Shown: positions 17,388 to 25,782, numbered from the stretch's first letter. The stretch: 64,000 nucleotides of DNA from Dyella_A sp051962475 (GCF_051962475.1 NZ_JBQCCF010000020.1:1-64000), one strand, 5' to 3'. Notes: generated from the letters alone by a model not told the origin. A program made the numbers and translations.

Positions 17388-18134
17388 ATGGCGATCAAGA
17401 TCGAAAAGAAAATCAAGGGCTACGCCGTCGTCAAGCCCGAAGACAAGGCCGCGCCGGCCGCCGCCCCCGCCGCGCCCAAGGCCGCCAAGCCCGAGCCCAA
17501 GCAGGCCGAAGTGATCCAGATGCACGAGAGCGTCGAGCGCCCCGAGCAGCTCATCGGCTCCACCTTCAAGATCAAGTCGCCGCTGTTCGAGCACGCCCTG
17601 TACGTCACCATCAACGACATCGTGCTCAACGCCGGCACCCCGCACGAACAGCGCCGCCCCTTCGAGATCTTCATCAACTCGAAGAACATGGACCACTTCC
17701 AGTGGATCGTGGCGCTCACCCGCATCATCTCCGCCGTGTTCCGCAAGGGCGGCGACGTCACCTTCCTGGCCGAAGAGATGAAGGCCGTGTTCGACCCGCG
17801 CGGCGGCTACTTCAAGTCCGGCGGCGTCTACATGCCCAGCATCGTCGCCGAGATCGGCGCGGTGATCGAGCAGCACATGAAGAACATCGGCCTCATCCAC
17901 GACCCGGAGATGGACGAGTCCACCCGCAAGCTCATCGCCGAGAAGCGCGCCGCCTACGAGCAGGCGGCTAGTGGCAAGAAGGCGGAGGCTGCGCCGGCTG
18001 AGGCGGCAGGCGAGACGAGTGCCAGCGGCTTCCCGCCCGGTGCCACGCTGTGCGCTAAGTGCAATACCCAGGCGCTGGTGCTGATGGATGGATGCCAGAC
18101 TTGTTTGAATTGCGGGTATAGCAAGTGCGGCTAA
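17388..18134 (+). CDS. nrdJb: Class II ribonucleotide reductase, C-terminal subunit (NrdJb)
   Basis: 248 residues. An Ala/Pro/Lys-rich linker (20-50) leads into a TSCPD-like domain (about 55-190: FEIFINSKNMDHFQWIVALT) and a C-terminal cysteine cluster (LCAKCNTQALVLMDGCQTCL then NCGYSKCG). In one-chain NrdJ proteins these parts form the C-terminus, and the cysteines re-reduce the active site. The matching split pair in P. aeruginosa is NrdJa/NrdJb. Here a histone-like gene and a terminator lie between the halves, so the two parts probably have separate transcripts. No strong ribosome-binding site is visible. Confidence 0.85.
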   Translation: MAIKIEKKIKGYAVVKPEDKAAPAAAPAAPKAAKPEPKQAEVIQMHESVERPEQLIGSTFKIKSPLFEHALYVTINDIVLNAGTPHEQRRPFEIFINSKNMDHFQWIVALTRIISAVFRKGGDVTFLAEEMKAVFDPRGGYFKSGGVYMPSIVAEIGAVIEQHMKNIGLIHDPEMDESTRKLIAEKRAAYEQAASGKKAEAAPAEAAGETSASGFPPGATLCAKCNTQALVLMDGCQTCLNCGYSKCG

Positions 18135-18164
18135 GCGACTAGGGGTGCTGTCGAAGAAGGCGCG

Positions 18165-18191
18165 GGGCGGCAATTATGTCGCCCTTTTCTT
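18165..18191 (+). terminator. Candidate terminator after nrdJb
   Basis: GGGCG and CGCCC arms, a ten-base loop and a TTTTCTTT tail lie 30 bp past the nrdJb stop. The stem is short. It marks roughly where base composition drops into the accessory island. Confidence 0.5.
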
Positions 18192-18370
18192 TGCGGGGGG
18201 CATAAATGCTGATGCGCGACGGACCATTAACGCCACGCAAAGAAACTGTGCGCAATATGAGGTTGAAGGCTCAATCCGCCGCAGCGACGTAGTAGCGGAG
18301 TTGCTCTGCTCCTCAGAACAATGGACTATGCGACGACTTGAAATATGCTCAGTCTTCGAGGGCTACGACT

Positions 18371-19462
18371 ATGAAAAAGGAACAAATCCGGATCACTGAT
18401 GAGCGCCGCGACGAAGCGGAATCTCAGATTAGGATCCATCAAAGGGAAGTCGAGTATCAAACTAAAGAGTTCACGGTCGAGCTTCTTGTTCAGAAATATC
18501 TGGATGGCATCGAGGACGACGAAAACGAAATCTTCATTCCTACCTACCAGCGCAGTTTTGTTTGGGGGGAGAACAGGCAAAGCAAATTCATTGAATCGGT
18601 CATGCTTGGTTTGCCTATTCCATACATCTTTATTGCTAACCTGGAGCGTGACATTTCTCAGGACGAAGGGCGTGCTGAAGTTGTTGACGGATCTCAGCGA
18701 CTGCGGACTCTGGCATCGTTCGTTTCCGGCGGCCTGACGCTTCAAGGGCTTGAGAAATGTGATGCATTAAATGGCTTTCAATTTAAAGACTTTGATATTT
18801 CGCGGCAGCGAAAATTTAAGCGACAGCCAGTGCGTGTAATAGAGCTATCAAGCAAAGCCGATGAGCAGGTTCGGCGAGATATTTTTGAGCGAATTAATAC
18901 CGGCAGCGAAGAGCTGAGAGACATGGAGAAGAGGAAGGGCATTTATACCGGTCCCTTCTACGACTTTATCAAGAGTTGTGCGGCGGAGCCTGTATTTAGG
19001 GAGGTCTGTCCCCTTTCCTACGCGAAGCAAAGGCGGGAAGAGGCGGAGGAGCTCGTGCTGCGTTACTTTGCGTATTGTGATCAGTATGAAAAATTCAAGC
19101 ATGATGTCGGAAAATTTTTGAGTGCGTATCTGAAAGCCAATCAGGTCAACTTTAACGAAGAGGTCTTAAGGTCTCAATTTCAAAAAATGATCCTCTTTGC
19201 TCAAGAGAATTTGCCCTATGGATTTAAGAAAAGTCCGAGCGCAAAAACTACGCCTAGGGTGCGCTTCGAGGCTTTAGCTTGCGGGATAACCTTGGCACAG
19301 CGGGTGGACCCCGAGCTAAAAGTTAGAAAGGCGTCGATACTAGAATGGATAGAGTCCGACGAATTTAAGGATCTGACCGTCTCAGACGCGAGCAATTCAC
19401 TGCCGCGGCTCCGAGCACGTATTGAATATGTAAGGGATTCACTTCTCGCGGGGCGCGAATGA
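18371..19462 (+). CDS. DUF262-family protein (ParB-like fold)
   Basis: 363 residues. The DUF262 signature is clear: FIPTYQRSFVW (about 55-65), SKFIESVMLGLPIPYIF, and VVDGSQRL (105-111), then ERINTGSEEL. DUF262 domains share the ParB/Srx fold and occur in nucleotide-dependent defence nucleases such as GmrSD and BrxU, and as partners of restriction genes. I see no obvious HNH nuclease half here, so catalysis may be supplied by neighbours. GAGGG precedes the ATG; an in-frame TTG lies 33 bp upstream. It is the first gene of an overlapping three-gene operon in AT-richer DNA. Confidence 0.85.
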   Translation: MKKEQIRITDERRDEAESQIRIHQREVEYQTKEFTVELLVQKYLDGIEDDENEIFIPTYQRSFVWGENRQSKFIESVMLGLPIPYIFIANLERDISQDEGRAEVVDGSQRLRTLASFVSGGLTLQGLEKCDALNGFQFKDFDISRQRKFKRQPVRVIELSSKADEQVRRDIFERINTGSEELRDMEKRKGIYTGPFYDFIKSCAAEPVFREVCPLSYAKQRREEAEELVLRYFAYCDQYEKFKHDVGKFLSAYLKANQVNFNEEVLRSQFQKMILFAQENLPYGFKKSPSAKTTPRVRFEALACGITLAQRVDPELKVRKASILEWIESDEFKDLTVSDASNSLPRLRARIEYVRDSLLAGRE

Positions 19463-20085
19463 GCGCCGTTGAAGATGATTTCAATAGGCGATGCGAAGAG
19501 ATCGACACGTACATCGCGTACCTCAAGAGGCTTGAGGGTGATGTAGGTCTCGACGTCTCCCTTATGGCTACGATGAAGGCTTCATCTCTTCTGATGATCT
19601 ACAACTTAATGGAATCGACCATGACTAATGCAATAGAGTCGATTTTTGATCATCTTCGAGCAGAAAAGCTTGGATTCGTGGTTGTGGACGATCAGCTTAA
19701 AGCTATGGTCCTTAAATGTGCGAAAGAGACAAATCCGAAAGATCTTGTGAAAAAGATGCGCGATGAAATGTTGGATCTTGCGGTGGCTGCCTTCAGAAGA
19801 GATGGTGTTTTTAGCGGCAATGTGGATTCGCGAAAAATCAGAGAGGTTTGGGATAACTACGGCATATCTAGATCAGGTTCATATTCGGAGAAGGCCCTGG
19901 TCGAAATAAAAGGGGCTAGAAATGATCTGGCGCACGGAGCCAAATCCTTTTCCGAGCTCGGCAAGGATCAAACCGCGAGCGAATTAGAGAAAAAGTACAA
20001 AGCAGTTCGTGCGCTTCTTTTGCGAGCGGTTAAGGACGTTGAATTGCATATAGCTAATAAGCTAAAGGCGTCATTGGTGGCATGA
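19459..20085 (+). CDS. HEPN-domain protein, MAE_28990/MAE_18760-like
   Basis: 208 residues, all helical. The C-terminal part carries the HEPN Rx4-6H motif as RNDLAH (R154-H159), with the polar residue after R typical of HEPN ribonucleases. The overall pattern (an N-terminal ATMKASSLLMIYNLMESTMT helix, then a C-terminal HEPN motif) fits the MAE_28990 family, which is found beside DUF262 and methyltransferase genes. It may be an RNA-cleaving effector held in check by its partners, which is inference. Its ATG overlaps the previous stop (ATGA), showing translational coupling. Confidence 0.8.
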   Translation: MSAVEDDFNRRCEEIDTYIAYLKRLEGDVGLDVSLMATMKASSLLMIYNLMESTMTNAIESIFDHLRAEKLGFVVVDDQLKAMVLKCAKETNPKDLVKKMRDEMLDLAVAAFRRDGVFSGNVDSRKIREVWDNYGISRSGSYSEKALVEIKGARNDLAHGAKSFSELGKDQTASELEKKYKAVRALLLRAVKDVELHIANKLKASLVA

Positions 20086-21206
20086 TTCGTAAATTGAAAG
20101 CGCATAATTTGACCTCCGCCGATTTCTGGTCTGAGATCCTCAAGATGAGGCGCTGGCCATCAATTAAGTTTGATGGTCCCGTGCTTCGTATAGCAGATCT
20201 GTTTTGCGGTTGTGGCGGCCTAACATTGGGGGCTTTTTTAGCCGCTCGGGTTCTGAGGCGGCCTTTCGAAATCGAATTGGCGGTGGACAACTGGCCTGAA
20301 GCGATCGATGTCTATCGCGACAATTTTGGTAGGTTCGCCAAGAAGATTGATATCAGTGACTTAGGGTCTAAATTGAATATCCCGTCTCGGCAGTTGGATG
20401 TCGTGGTGGCTGGCCCACCCTGCCAAGGTCATTCCGATCTTAATAACAGTACTCGGCGGGTTGATGCAAGAAACGAGCTTTATACGGTGCCTGCTGAGTT
20501 TGCCATCAAGAGCGGGGCTAAGATTGTTTTGATTGAAAATGTGCCGGCGGTAGTGCACTCCTCTCAGGGAGTCGTTCTGGCCGCGGAAAAAATCTTGTCC
20601 AAAGCCGGCTATGCAGTTATTCAGATCGTCGTGGACACTTCGAACTTAGGCGTCCCTCAAAAACGCAAACGCCACCTTTTGGTAGGCTCTCGAGTGCACA
20701 ATCAAAGCGATCTTGAGGCCATGTCTACTGAAATTGATTCGCTGACGTCTTCACCAAGATTGATTGATTTCATTGATGATTTGCAAGATGTGGCTGGATC
20801 TCTGTCGGGGCAGCCCTTTCTGCAGCGCGTATCCAAGATAAATCAAGATAGGATCGACTACCTTTTTGATAATGATCTCTATGACCTTCCTAATCATCTG
20901 AGGCCGCCATGCCATAGGGATAAGCCTCATTCCTATGCTTCTATGTATGGACGATTGCGTCCGAATGTTCCTGCGCAGACACTTACGAGTGGCTTTGGGT
21001 CTATGGGCCAAGGGCGGTTTGTGCACCCAACCCGTCGTCGAACTATTACACCTCAAGAAGCTGCGCGAATCCAAGGGTTTCCCGATTTTTTCAGCTTCAA
21101 ATCTGTTTCCGGACTAACCGCTCTTAGGGACATGATCGCAAATGCGGTTCCTGCTGCGGTCTCTGCTTTTATCATCGCAAAGTTGGTTCCAACTAAGATG
21201 AATTGA
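20082..21206 (+). CDS. DNA (cytosine-5-)-methyltransferase
   Basis: 374 residues with the C5-methyltransferase motifs in order: I (ADLFCGCGGLTLG, 39-50), IV with the catalytic cysteine C114 (GPPCQGHS), VI (ENVP, 152-155), VIII (QKRKRHLLVG, 193-202) and IX/X near the C-terminus (LTSGFGSMGQGRF, RRRTITPQEAARIQGFPDFF, then MIANAVPAAVS). The target-recognition region between VIII and IX is short. The start overlaps the HEPN stop (ATGA). It should mark host DNA at 5-methylcytosine, either protecting it from a cognate nuclease or serving as the self signal for the HEPN/DUF262 pair. Confidence 0.92.
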   Translation: MIRKLKAHNLTSADFWSEILKMRRWPSIKFDGPVLRIADLFCGCGGLTLGAFLAARVLRRPFEIELAVDNWPEAIDVYRDNFGRFAKKIDISDLGSKLNIPSRQLDVVVAGPPCQGHSDLNNSTRRVDARNELYTVPAEFAIKSGAKIVLIENVPAVVHSSQGVVLAAEKILSKAGYAVIQIVVDTSNLGVPQKRKRHLLVGSRVHNQSDLEAMSTEIDSLTSSPRLIDFIDDLQDVAGSLSGQPFLQRVSKINQDRIDYLFDNDLYDLPNHLRPPCHRDKPHSYASMYGRLRPNVPAQTLTSGFGSMGQGRFVHPTRRRTITPQEAARIQGFPDFFSFKSVSGLTALRDMIANAVPAAVSAFIIAKLVPTKMN

Positions 21207-21412
21207 CATGCCCGCTTTTTGCTCGTGGCACTCGATAAAAGGGGCTTGGCTAGCTAGGTTCGATCATCTGGCGGCGCAGCGCCGACCTAGCTTAATTAGC
21301 CGCCCCTCGTTTTCGCTTTTTTGCTTCCCTACTGCTCGGGCCATCCAGCCACTGACGACGTTGGTAGAGGAGGACGTATGGTCGACTTGAAAGGTGATCT
21401 GTGGACGGTGGT

Positions 21413-21991
21413 TCAAAGGTTCGCCGCAATGGCTTCTGCAACCAAGTTGCTGTACCACACCTCAGGCATAACGCGGCAGATTTCATGGGCGAATCGAATG
21501 CGACTAATCTCACCTCGCATAACCATTCCGTACAAGTCCTCGTATCCTTGGATGTTCACGAAGAACTTCAACATGTGATCTGGAAGGAAGTAAAAATGGT
21601 CCTGATCGAGGCCTCGTCGCTGGGCATCATCGAATGCTAATCCAAAAAGGAATGCCCATTCGTCCTGATCATCAGCCTCGCTCAGGGGGGCTGACAAGTC
21701 TGGACGGCCATTTGACTTTTCGTGTACGCGTCGATGGCACTCGCTACACAGCGTAATTCCATTTCCAGTCTCTGTTGCTCCCCAGGGATAGAGAGTTTTT
21801 CGCACGATGTGATGGGCCTGAATGCCGTCTTCGGAGTCGCAACATACGCAGCGGTATAGGTCACGCTCTCTAATGAATCGGCTCCATTGCCGAAGAATCC
21901 ATTTTGGCGAACATTGCCTTTCTATTGCGTTATTCAGAGCTAGCTCGCGTAGCCGGATTCTTGACGGGTCAGAATGACAGATCTTCGGCAT
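21413..21991 (-). CDS. HNH endonuclease
   Basis: 192 residues. A zinc-stabilised HNH (McrA-like) core is visible: RCVCC (48-51), GIQAHHIV with H60/H61, N78 in GNGITLCSECHRRVH, zinc cysteines C82/C85 and H86/H90. The second half (LDQDHFYFLPDHMLKFFVNI) is unrecognised and could bind DNA or a partner. The gene converges on the methyltransferase operon with about 200 bp between, so it is a good candidate for the cognate nuclease. AAGGGG precedes the ATG. Confidence 0.85.
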   Translation of the reverse strand: MPKICHSDPSRIRLRELALNNAIERQCSPKWILRQWSRFIRERDLYRCVCCDSEDGIQAHHIVRKTLYPWGATETGNGITLCSECHRRVHEKSNGRPDLSAPLSEADDQDEWAFLFGLAFDDAQRRGLDQDHFYFLPDHMLKFFVNIQGYEDLYGMVMRGEISRIRFAHEICRVMPEVWYSNLVAEAIAANL

Positions 21992-22102
21992 GTAAAGCCC
22001 CTTTTATCAATTATTTTGTTGGATGGCGGATGTATTAATAGACTTTATCCTTCTTCCGAACGCGGGTTACACCACTATCGTCATGTAACAGTAGGACAAA
22101 GC

Positions 22103-22639
22103 ATGGAGCAAATCGACAGGGCGCAGCGATACCTGGAGCGCGTCCGAGAAATCTATGCTGGGACATGCTCCGATGAGCATGATAGGGGCCGTTACGAGGA
22201 TGACGTAATCTCGTTCTTTGTTCACTGCCACCATATTGGCGACTGGGTCGCTCATCAAAACAAAGTAGGCATGACGCAAGCACAGGTGAACGCCTTCATC
22301 AACCGGCACGAGGCCTTGCGTGTATGTGCCGATCTTTGCAATGGCTCCAAGCATTGCAGGCTAACGCGCACAACAAGAACAGGCGGGCAACCTCACCTGG
22401 CGCTCAGGGAGTACAGGGTTTCAACATGGCTAACTGGACGTGGGGGTGGAGAGGTATTGAGAGGGAGATATACGATCCTTTCGCCGGTAGTCACAATTGA
22501 CGCCTTGGCCCTAGCTGAGCGGTGCCTGGAGCTTTGGGCGAATTTCGTGGCAGTCCTCATGGAAGCGGTATCCAGTGGCGCAGATATCAAGCGGCCAGAG
22601 CTGCTCCTGCCACCGACGTCCTTGGTCAGCGAGCACTGA
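22103..22639 (+). CDS. Hypothetical helical protein
   Basis: 178 residues, not recognised as a named family. It appears largely helical, with a conserved-looking patch LRVCADLCNGSKHCRL (about residues 71-86). The N-x3-H arrangement in NGSKH recalls HEPN-like nucleic-acid-associated proteins, but that is only a resemblance. The start follows AGGA; an in-frame ATG 129 bp upstream overlaps the divergent HNH gene and is unlikely. Its place in the island suggests a defence-linked cargo role, with no direct evidence. Confidence 0.6.
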   Translation: MEQIDRAQRYLERVREIYAGTCSDEHDRGRYEDDVISFFVHCHHIGDWVAHQNKVGMTQAQVNAFINRHEALRVCADLCNGSKHCRLTRTTRTGGQPHLALREYRVSTWLTGRGGGEVLRGRYTILSPVVTIDALALAERCLELWANFVAVLMEAVSSGADIKRPELLLPPTSLVSEH

Positions 22640-22781
22640 CAGGCGGAAGGATGTATCGCAGGCGAAGCACCCCGCGAACCTCTGGCAAGAGCCGGCGGAT
22701 TTTTCGGCGAAAGCTACAGACATGGCATGCCATGTAAAGCTTACTATCGAGCCATCGAATACTGGCGCGCCCAGCCGGGTG

Positions 22782-22825
22782 TTCAACAATGAACGGGGCG
22801 AGATCTCGCCCCGTTCATTGTTGAA
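22782..22825. repeat. Perfect 44-bp palindrome
   Basis: Two 22-base arms starting TTCAACAATGAACGGGGCGA are exactly complementary with no spacer. The element lies between convergent genes, 5 bp past the stop of the minus-strand gene, so it could be a two-way terminator, but neither side has a U-tract. A smaller perfect palindrome, ACATGGCATGCCATGT, lies at 22720-22735. Confidence 0.8.
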
Positions 22826-22829
22826 GTTC

Positions 22830-23414
22830 CTACAGATCGCGCGCGATGTTGCTTACGTATTTTCCCGGACGACGGATCAGATGCAGCGGGGGATTGGCGT
22901 CAACGAGATGTTCCTTGTTGAAGGAGCGGGAGAAGGTTTCCCTCGCCAGCGCTTCAGGCATCAGCGCAGTAGTGCGCCAGCTAGCCTGCCAAGCACTCAC
23001 TTCCTTTGTGGATTCGAGAACGTAAATGGGGTGATCCGCCACCCCACGAAGCCCACTTGCGGTTGGCCTCCCAACCAGCGGTCGAGGTACCCGAACCTCC
23101 TCTGCGAGGCGGTCCCAACCAATGAAGTGGCTGTAAAAGCCAATGCCTCTGTCGGGTAGAACGATGAACTCGTAATAGGCGCAATCCAGGGTTGGCATGC
23201 GCCGTGAGCAGATCTTTCGCATCAAAGCTAGGGAAAAGTGCTCGAAGAGCTCCTCAGGTACGCTCATCAACAACGTTCGGAGGTGGTGGTAGCTTTCGAA
23301 ACCGAGCTCTTTTGCGCGACCCTCAAGCAGTTGGCAATGGGTCAGACCCTCGATCGGTTCCTGGTCGAAGGATGCCTCCTTAAGGGCATCGATAACTTCA
23401 TGGGTAGAGAACAT
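22830..23414 (-). CDS. Hypothetical protein
   Basis: 194 residues, no family recognised. The N-terminal segment (DALKEASFDQEPIEGLTHCQ, ELGFESYHHLRTLL) looks like a short helical domain, followed by a mixed domain containing CAYYEFIVLPDRGIGFYSHF. There is no signal peptide or membrane segment. GAGG precedes the chosen ATG; an alternative start lies nine codons upstream. It sits alone on the minus strand between two plus-strand island genes. Confidence 0.6.
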   Translation of the reverse strand: MFSTHEVIDALKEASFDQEPIEGLTHCQLLEGRAKELGFESYHHLRTLLMSVPEELFEHFSLALMRKICSRRMPTLDCAYYEFIVLPDRGIGFYSHFIGWDRLAEEVRVPRPLVGRPTASGLRGVADHPIYVLESTKEVSAWQASWRTTALMPEALARETFSRSFNKEHLVDANPPLHLIRRPGKYVSNIARDL

Positions 23415-23766
23415 CTCACAATCCTCAACAGGCGGTCGCAAAGCGAGAGCTTTGTTCGGGCATGCTGCTTGCCAGATCGACCGGAAGGGCGATGTGAGTG
23501 CTGTTGTCTAGCAGGCTTTTCCCACGCAGCAGGGTGGCAGCCAAGGCCGGGCCTCAGCCTAAATCCGGGAGATCAAAGGTTCAAGTCCTTCCGGTCGAAG
23601 GTTGGCAGAAGCCGCCCTTCGACGCCCGTTCAACCATGTGGCAGAAAGGGTGCGAGTTGCCACTTGGTATGCTGAGGGAGGTTAGGGGAGTGAGGCTGTG
23701 CCTTGATTTTTCACGCATGGTGGTTGTGGCGTCCGTCGTCAGTAGTAACCAGCAAGGAGTGGCGGC
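23415..23766. other. Intergenic region with tRNA-end-like structure
   Basis: No protein gene is seen. An 11-bp inverted repeat (TCGACCGGAAG at 23477-23487, its complement at 23588-23598) encloses about 100 bases. Just inside its right arm lies AAAGGTTCAAGTCCTT, which folds like a tRNA T-arm (loop TTCAAGT). No D-arm or anticodon arm fits, so it is not called a tRNA; it could be a tRNA relic or old attachment site. Confidence 0.35.
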
Positions 23767-25044
23767 ATGGATGTGAGTGACGAGCGCGATAGGCGTGTGA
23801 AGCGGCTGGACGAAGCGGTTCTCCATCCGGGGGACATCGTGCTTACGACGACCTCGGAAGCGATTAGTAAGGCGATCCGGATGGCCACGCGCAGCGACGT
23901 CTCGCACGCGATGGTCTACGTACAGCATTGCTCTGTCATCGACGCGACTGGCGAAGGTGTCCATGCGCGTAACACGCAACGAACTCACTTTGAGGAGGAG
24001 TGCGCGATTCATGTGCTGCGGCTCCGCTCCGGCATTTCTGCGGAAGAGTTGTCCGCCGTCACCACCTATATGCGGGGGCATATCGGTACAGAATACTCGG
24101 TTCGAGAGGCTCTGTTGGCTGGATTTGGAGGGGCGCGTCAATGGAGCACCAAGCAATTCTGCTCGCGGCTTGTTGCGCAGGCATTTGCCTCTGCAGGAAT
24201 TCATCTGGTGGAGGATCCGAACTTCTGCTCCCCTGCCGACATCAAGGCGAGTGCCCTCCTTGTCGTCGTACCGGATGCGACCAAGCCGATATCTGTAGAG
24301 GATGCTTCAGCTTGGCGGGAGGCTGACGACATTCCGCAGCGCATGCGCTCGGCGATCAATGCCGTTTTGGGTGGTGCCCGCGAGAAGGATCCGCGGATAC
24401 AGACATTCGATGATCTCCATCGTCACTTGGTGGAGCACCCGGAGCAGGACGATCACTTCTGCGGACTTCTGGAGAGCTCTGGTTATCTGTCCCTTTGGAA
24501 AGTGGAGCGCAGAAAAAATCCCTGGCAGTACGATCTCGCTCTTATGAATGTCGTGCCAGACTCGGAAGTGGAGGGCTATTGCTGGAAGACCTTGGACGAC
24601 GAAAGTGCTGGGCCTAACCGATTTATTGTGAATCGTGGCGGTTACACGTTGCTTTCAAGGGAGTATGGGCTGAAGTTCTTCCGAGTTATGGCCGATTTGT
24701 ATGAGACATTGGCGGTGCTTCACAGCCAGCGTGTCGAAGTCGCAGCCAAGTGGCTCGAAGCGCATGGACATATCGAACTTGTGCCATCACCAGCTCTGGT
24801 TCCGCATACGGACGAATGGTTTGCGGCCCTGAGCCGATGGAATCCGGCTCAGGCCAAGATGACGCGCTTTGTCCTTGAGGATGCTGGTCGGAAGGACGTC
24901 TGCTCGGTCTGCGGCGACAATCCTGCAGAGGACTATCGCCTCGACGAGGGACATCGGCCTGCGGGAGGCGTGGACACGCTTCGACTGTGTGATGACTGCC
25001 TGCAGATCCGCCGTGCGAGTGGAGAGCCATTCATGCCTCTCTGA
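23767..25044 (+). CDS. Papain-like amidase/peptidase (YiiX/YebB-like) with zinc-finger tail
   Basis: 425 residues. Residues 15-160 match the permuted NlpC/P60 papain-like fold: LHPGDIVLTTTSEAISKAIR, the catalytic His in SDVSHAMVYV (H47) and the catalytic Cys in KQFCSRLVAQAF (C132). Such proteins hydrolyse amide or ester bonds in peptidoglycan, lipids or proteins. A middle region is unrecognised. The last 45 residues contain CSVCG and LCDDC, a four-cysteine zinc-binding knuckle suggestive of nucleic-acid or protein binding. There is no signal peptide, so it acts in the cytoplasm or is released otherwise. AAGGAG precedes the ATG. Confidence 0.75.
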   Translation: MDVSDERDRRVKRLDEAVLHPGDIVLTTTSEAISKAIRMATRSDVSHAMVYVQHCSVIDATGEGVHARNTQRTHFEEECAIHVLRLRSGISAEELSAVTTYMRGHIGTEYSVREALLAGFGGARQWSTKQFCSRLVAQAFASAGIHLVEDPNFCSPADIKASALLVVVPDATKPISVEDASAWREADDIPQRMRSAINAVLGGAREKDPRIQTFDDLHRHLVEHPEQDDHFCGLLESSGYLSLWKVERRKNPWQYDLALMNVVPDSEVEGYCWKTLDDESAGPNRFIVNRGGYTLLSREYGLKFFRVMADLYETLAVLHSQRVEVAAKWLEAHGHIELVPSPALVPHTDEWFAALSRWNPAQAKMTRFVLEDAGRKDVCSVCGDNPAEDYRLDEGHRPAGGVDTLRLCDDCLQIRRASGEPFMPL

Positions 25045-25497
25045 GACAGGTGCTGCTGAATGAGAGTGCGCCATCGGGATGGCCGCCATCGACAGCTTTG
25101 AAGGTGCTGGGTCGGGGAGCTGCGCCGGCGGAGAAAAAGGAGTAATTAAGTTCTGTGTCGCTTGGCAGGGTAGATCACCGCAGCGCCGCCCCACGCGCGG
25201 TGAGGGCCTTCACCTACAGCCTCACTGCATCCATCGGGTGCAGACTGAAGTCGCTTCGGTGTCCGGCCCAAACCGACCAAGCTGCCAAGGCGCTCGCCGG
25301 CCGGCACGGAATGTCAGGCGGAACCGACGCCGAAGCACTACGACCCTTCTGAATAGCTCTCGCCTCCTTGGAGCTATGAATTGCGCCCCGCTCGGGGCGC
25401 TTTTTTTTCCGCTGCTCACGCCTTGGCAGCTACGCGCTTTCGGAGGGTGGGATCGCTGGTGGTAAGGGCCTTAGGCGCGACCACCTCACTTCCACGA
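25045..25497. other. Intergenic region between convergent genes, possible small RNA
   Basis: No credible protein gene. The stretch ends in a strong terminator (25383-25408) about 340 bp past the amidase stop, further than a simple 3' end needs. A hairpin AGCTC...GAGCT lies just before the terminator. This could be a long 3' UTR or an independent small RNA; no promoter stands out. Confidence 0.4.
25383..25408 (+). terminator. Rho-independent terminator
   Basis: GCGCCCC, loop GCTC, GGGGCGC and then eight Ts make a textbook terminator on the plus strand. It protects the convergent XRE gene from read-through out of the island. Confidence 0.9.
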
Positions 25498-25782
25498 TCA
25501 GCGTTTTCCCCTTTTCCGCTTTTTGAAATCGGCAATCAACTGCGCCAAGTCATCGTCTTCGGCGTAGAAATACGCCACTGGAAGCTTGAGGATCGCCGCA
25601 AGCCGCTGAAGGGTCAGCAGATCCGGTTGGTGCACACCCGTTTCATAACGGTTGACTCGAGTGCTGGCGACGAACTCATCTAGGCCAGCCTCGATGCCAA
25701 GCGCGCGCTGCGAGATGCCGAAGGCCTCGCGTGCCTCACGTAGTCGACGACTGTAAACGGGGAGCAGCCCCTTATCAGTCAC
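25498..25782 (-). CDS. XRE-family transcriptional regulator, copy 1
   Basis: 94 residues, essentially a lone helix-turn-helix domain of the Cro/cI class (RRLREAREAFGISQRALG, then TRVNRYETGVHQPDLLTLQRLA) with a short basic tail. It is a clear paralogue of the regulator at 26021-26347; both end the HTH with LPVAYFY / LPLTYFYIE-type sequence. The start is a GTG, with AGGAC 12 bases upstream. A palindromic operator matching those by the TonB receptor lies about 60 bp upstream, suggesting self-repression or cross-regulation of the lasso locus. Confidence 0.85.
   Translation of the reverse strand: MTDKGLLPVYSRRLREAREAFGISQRALGIEAGLDEFVASTRVNRYETGVHQPDLLTLQRLAAILKLPVAYFYAEDDDLAQLIADFKKRKRGKR

Noticed and set aside
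23477..23598. Complete tRNA gene
   Set aside because: Only the acceptor-like ends and T-arm resemble a tRNA. The span is too long and no D-arm or anticodon stem-loop could be drawn.
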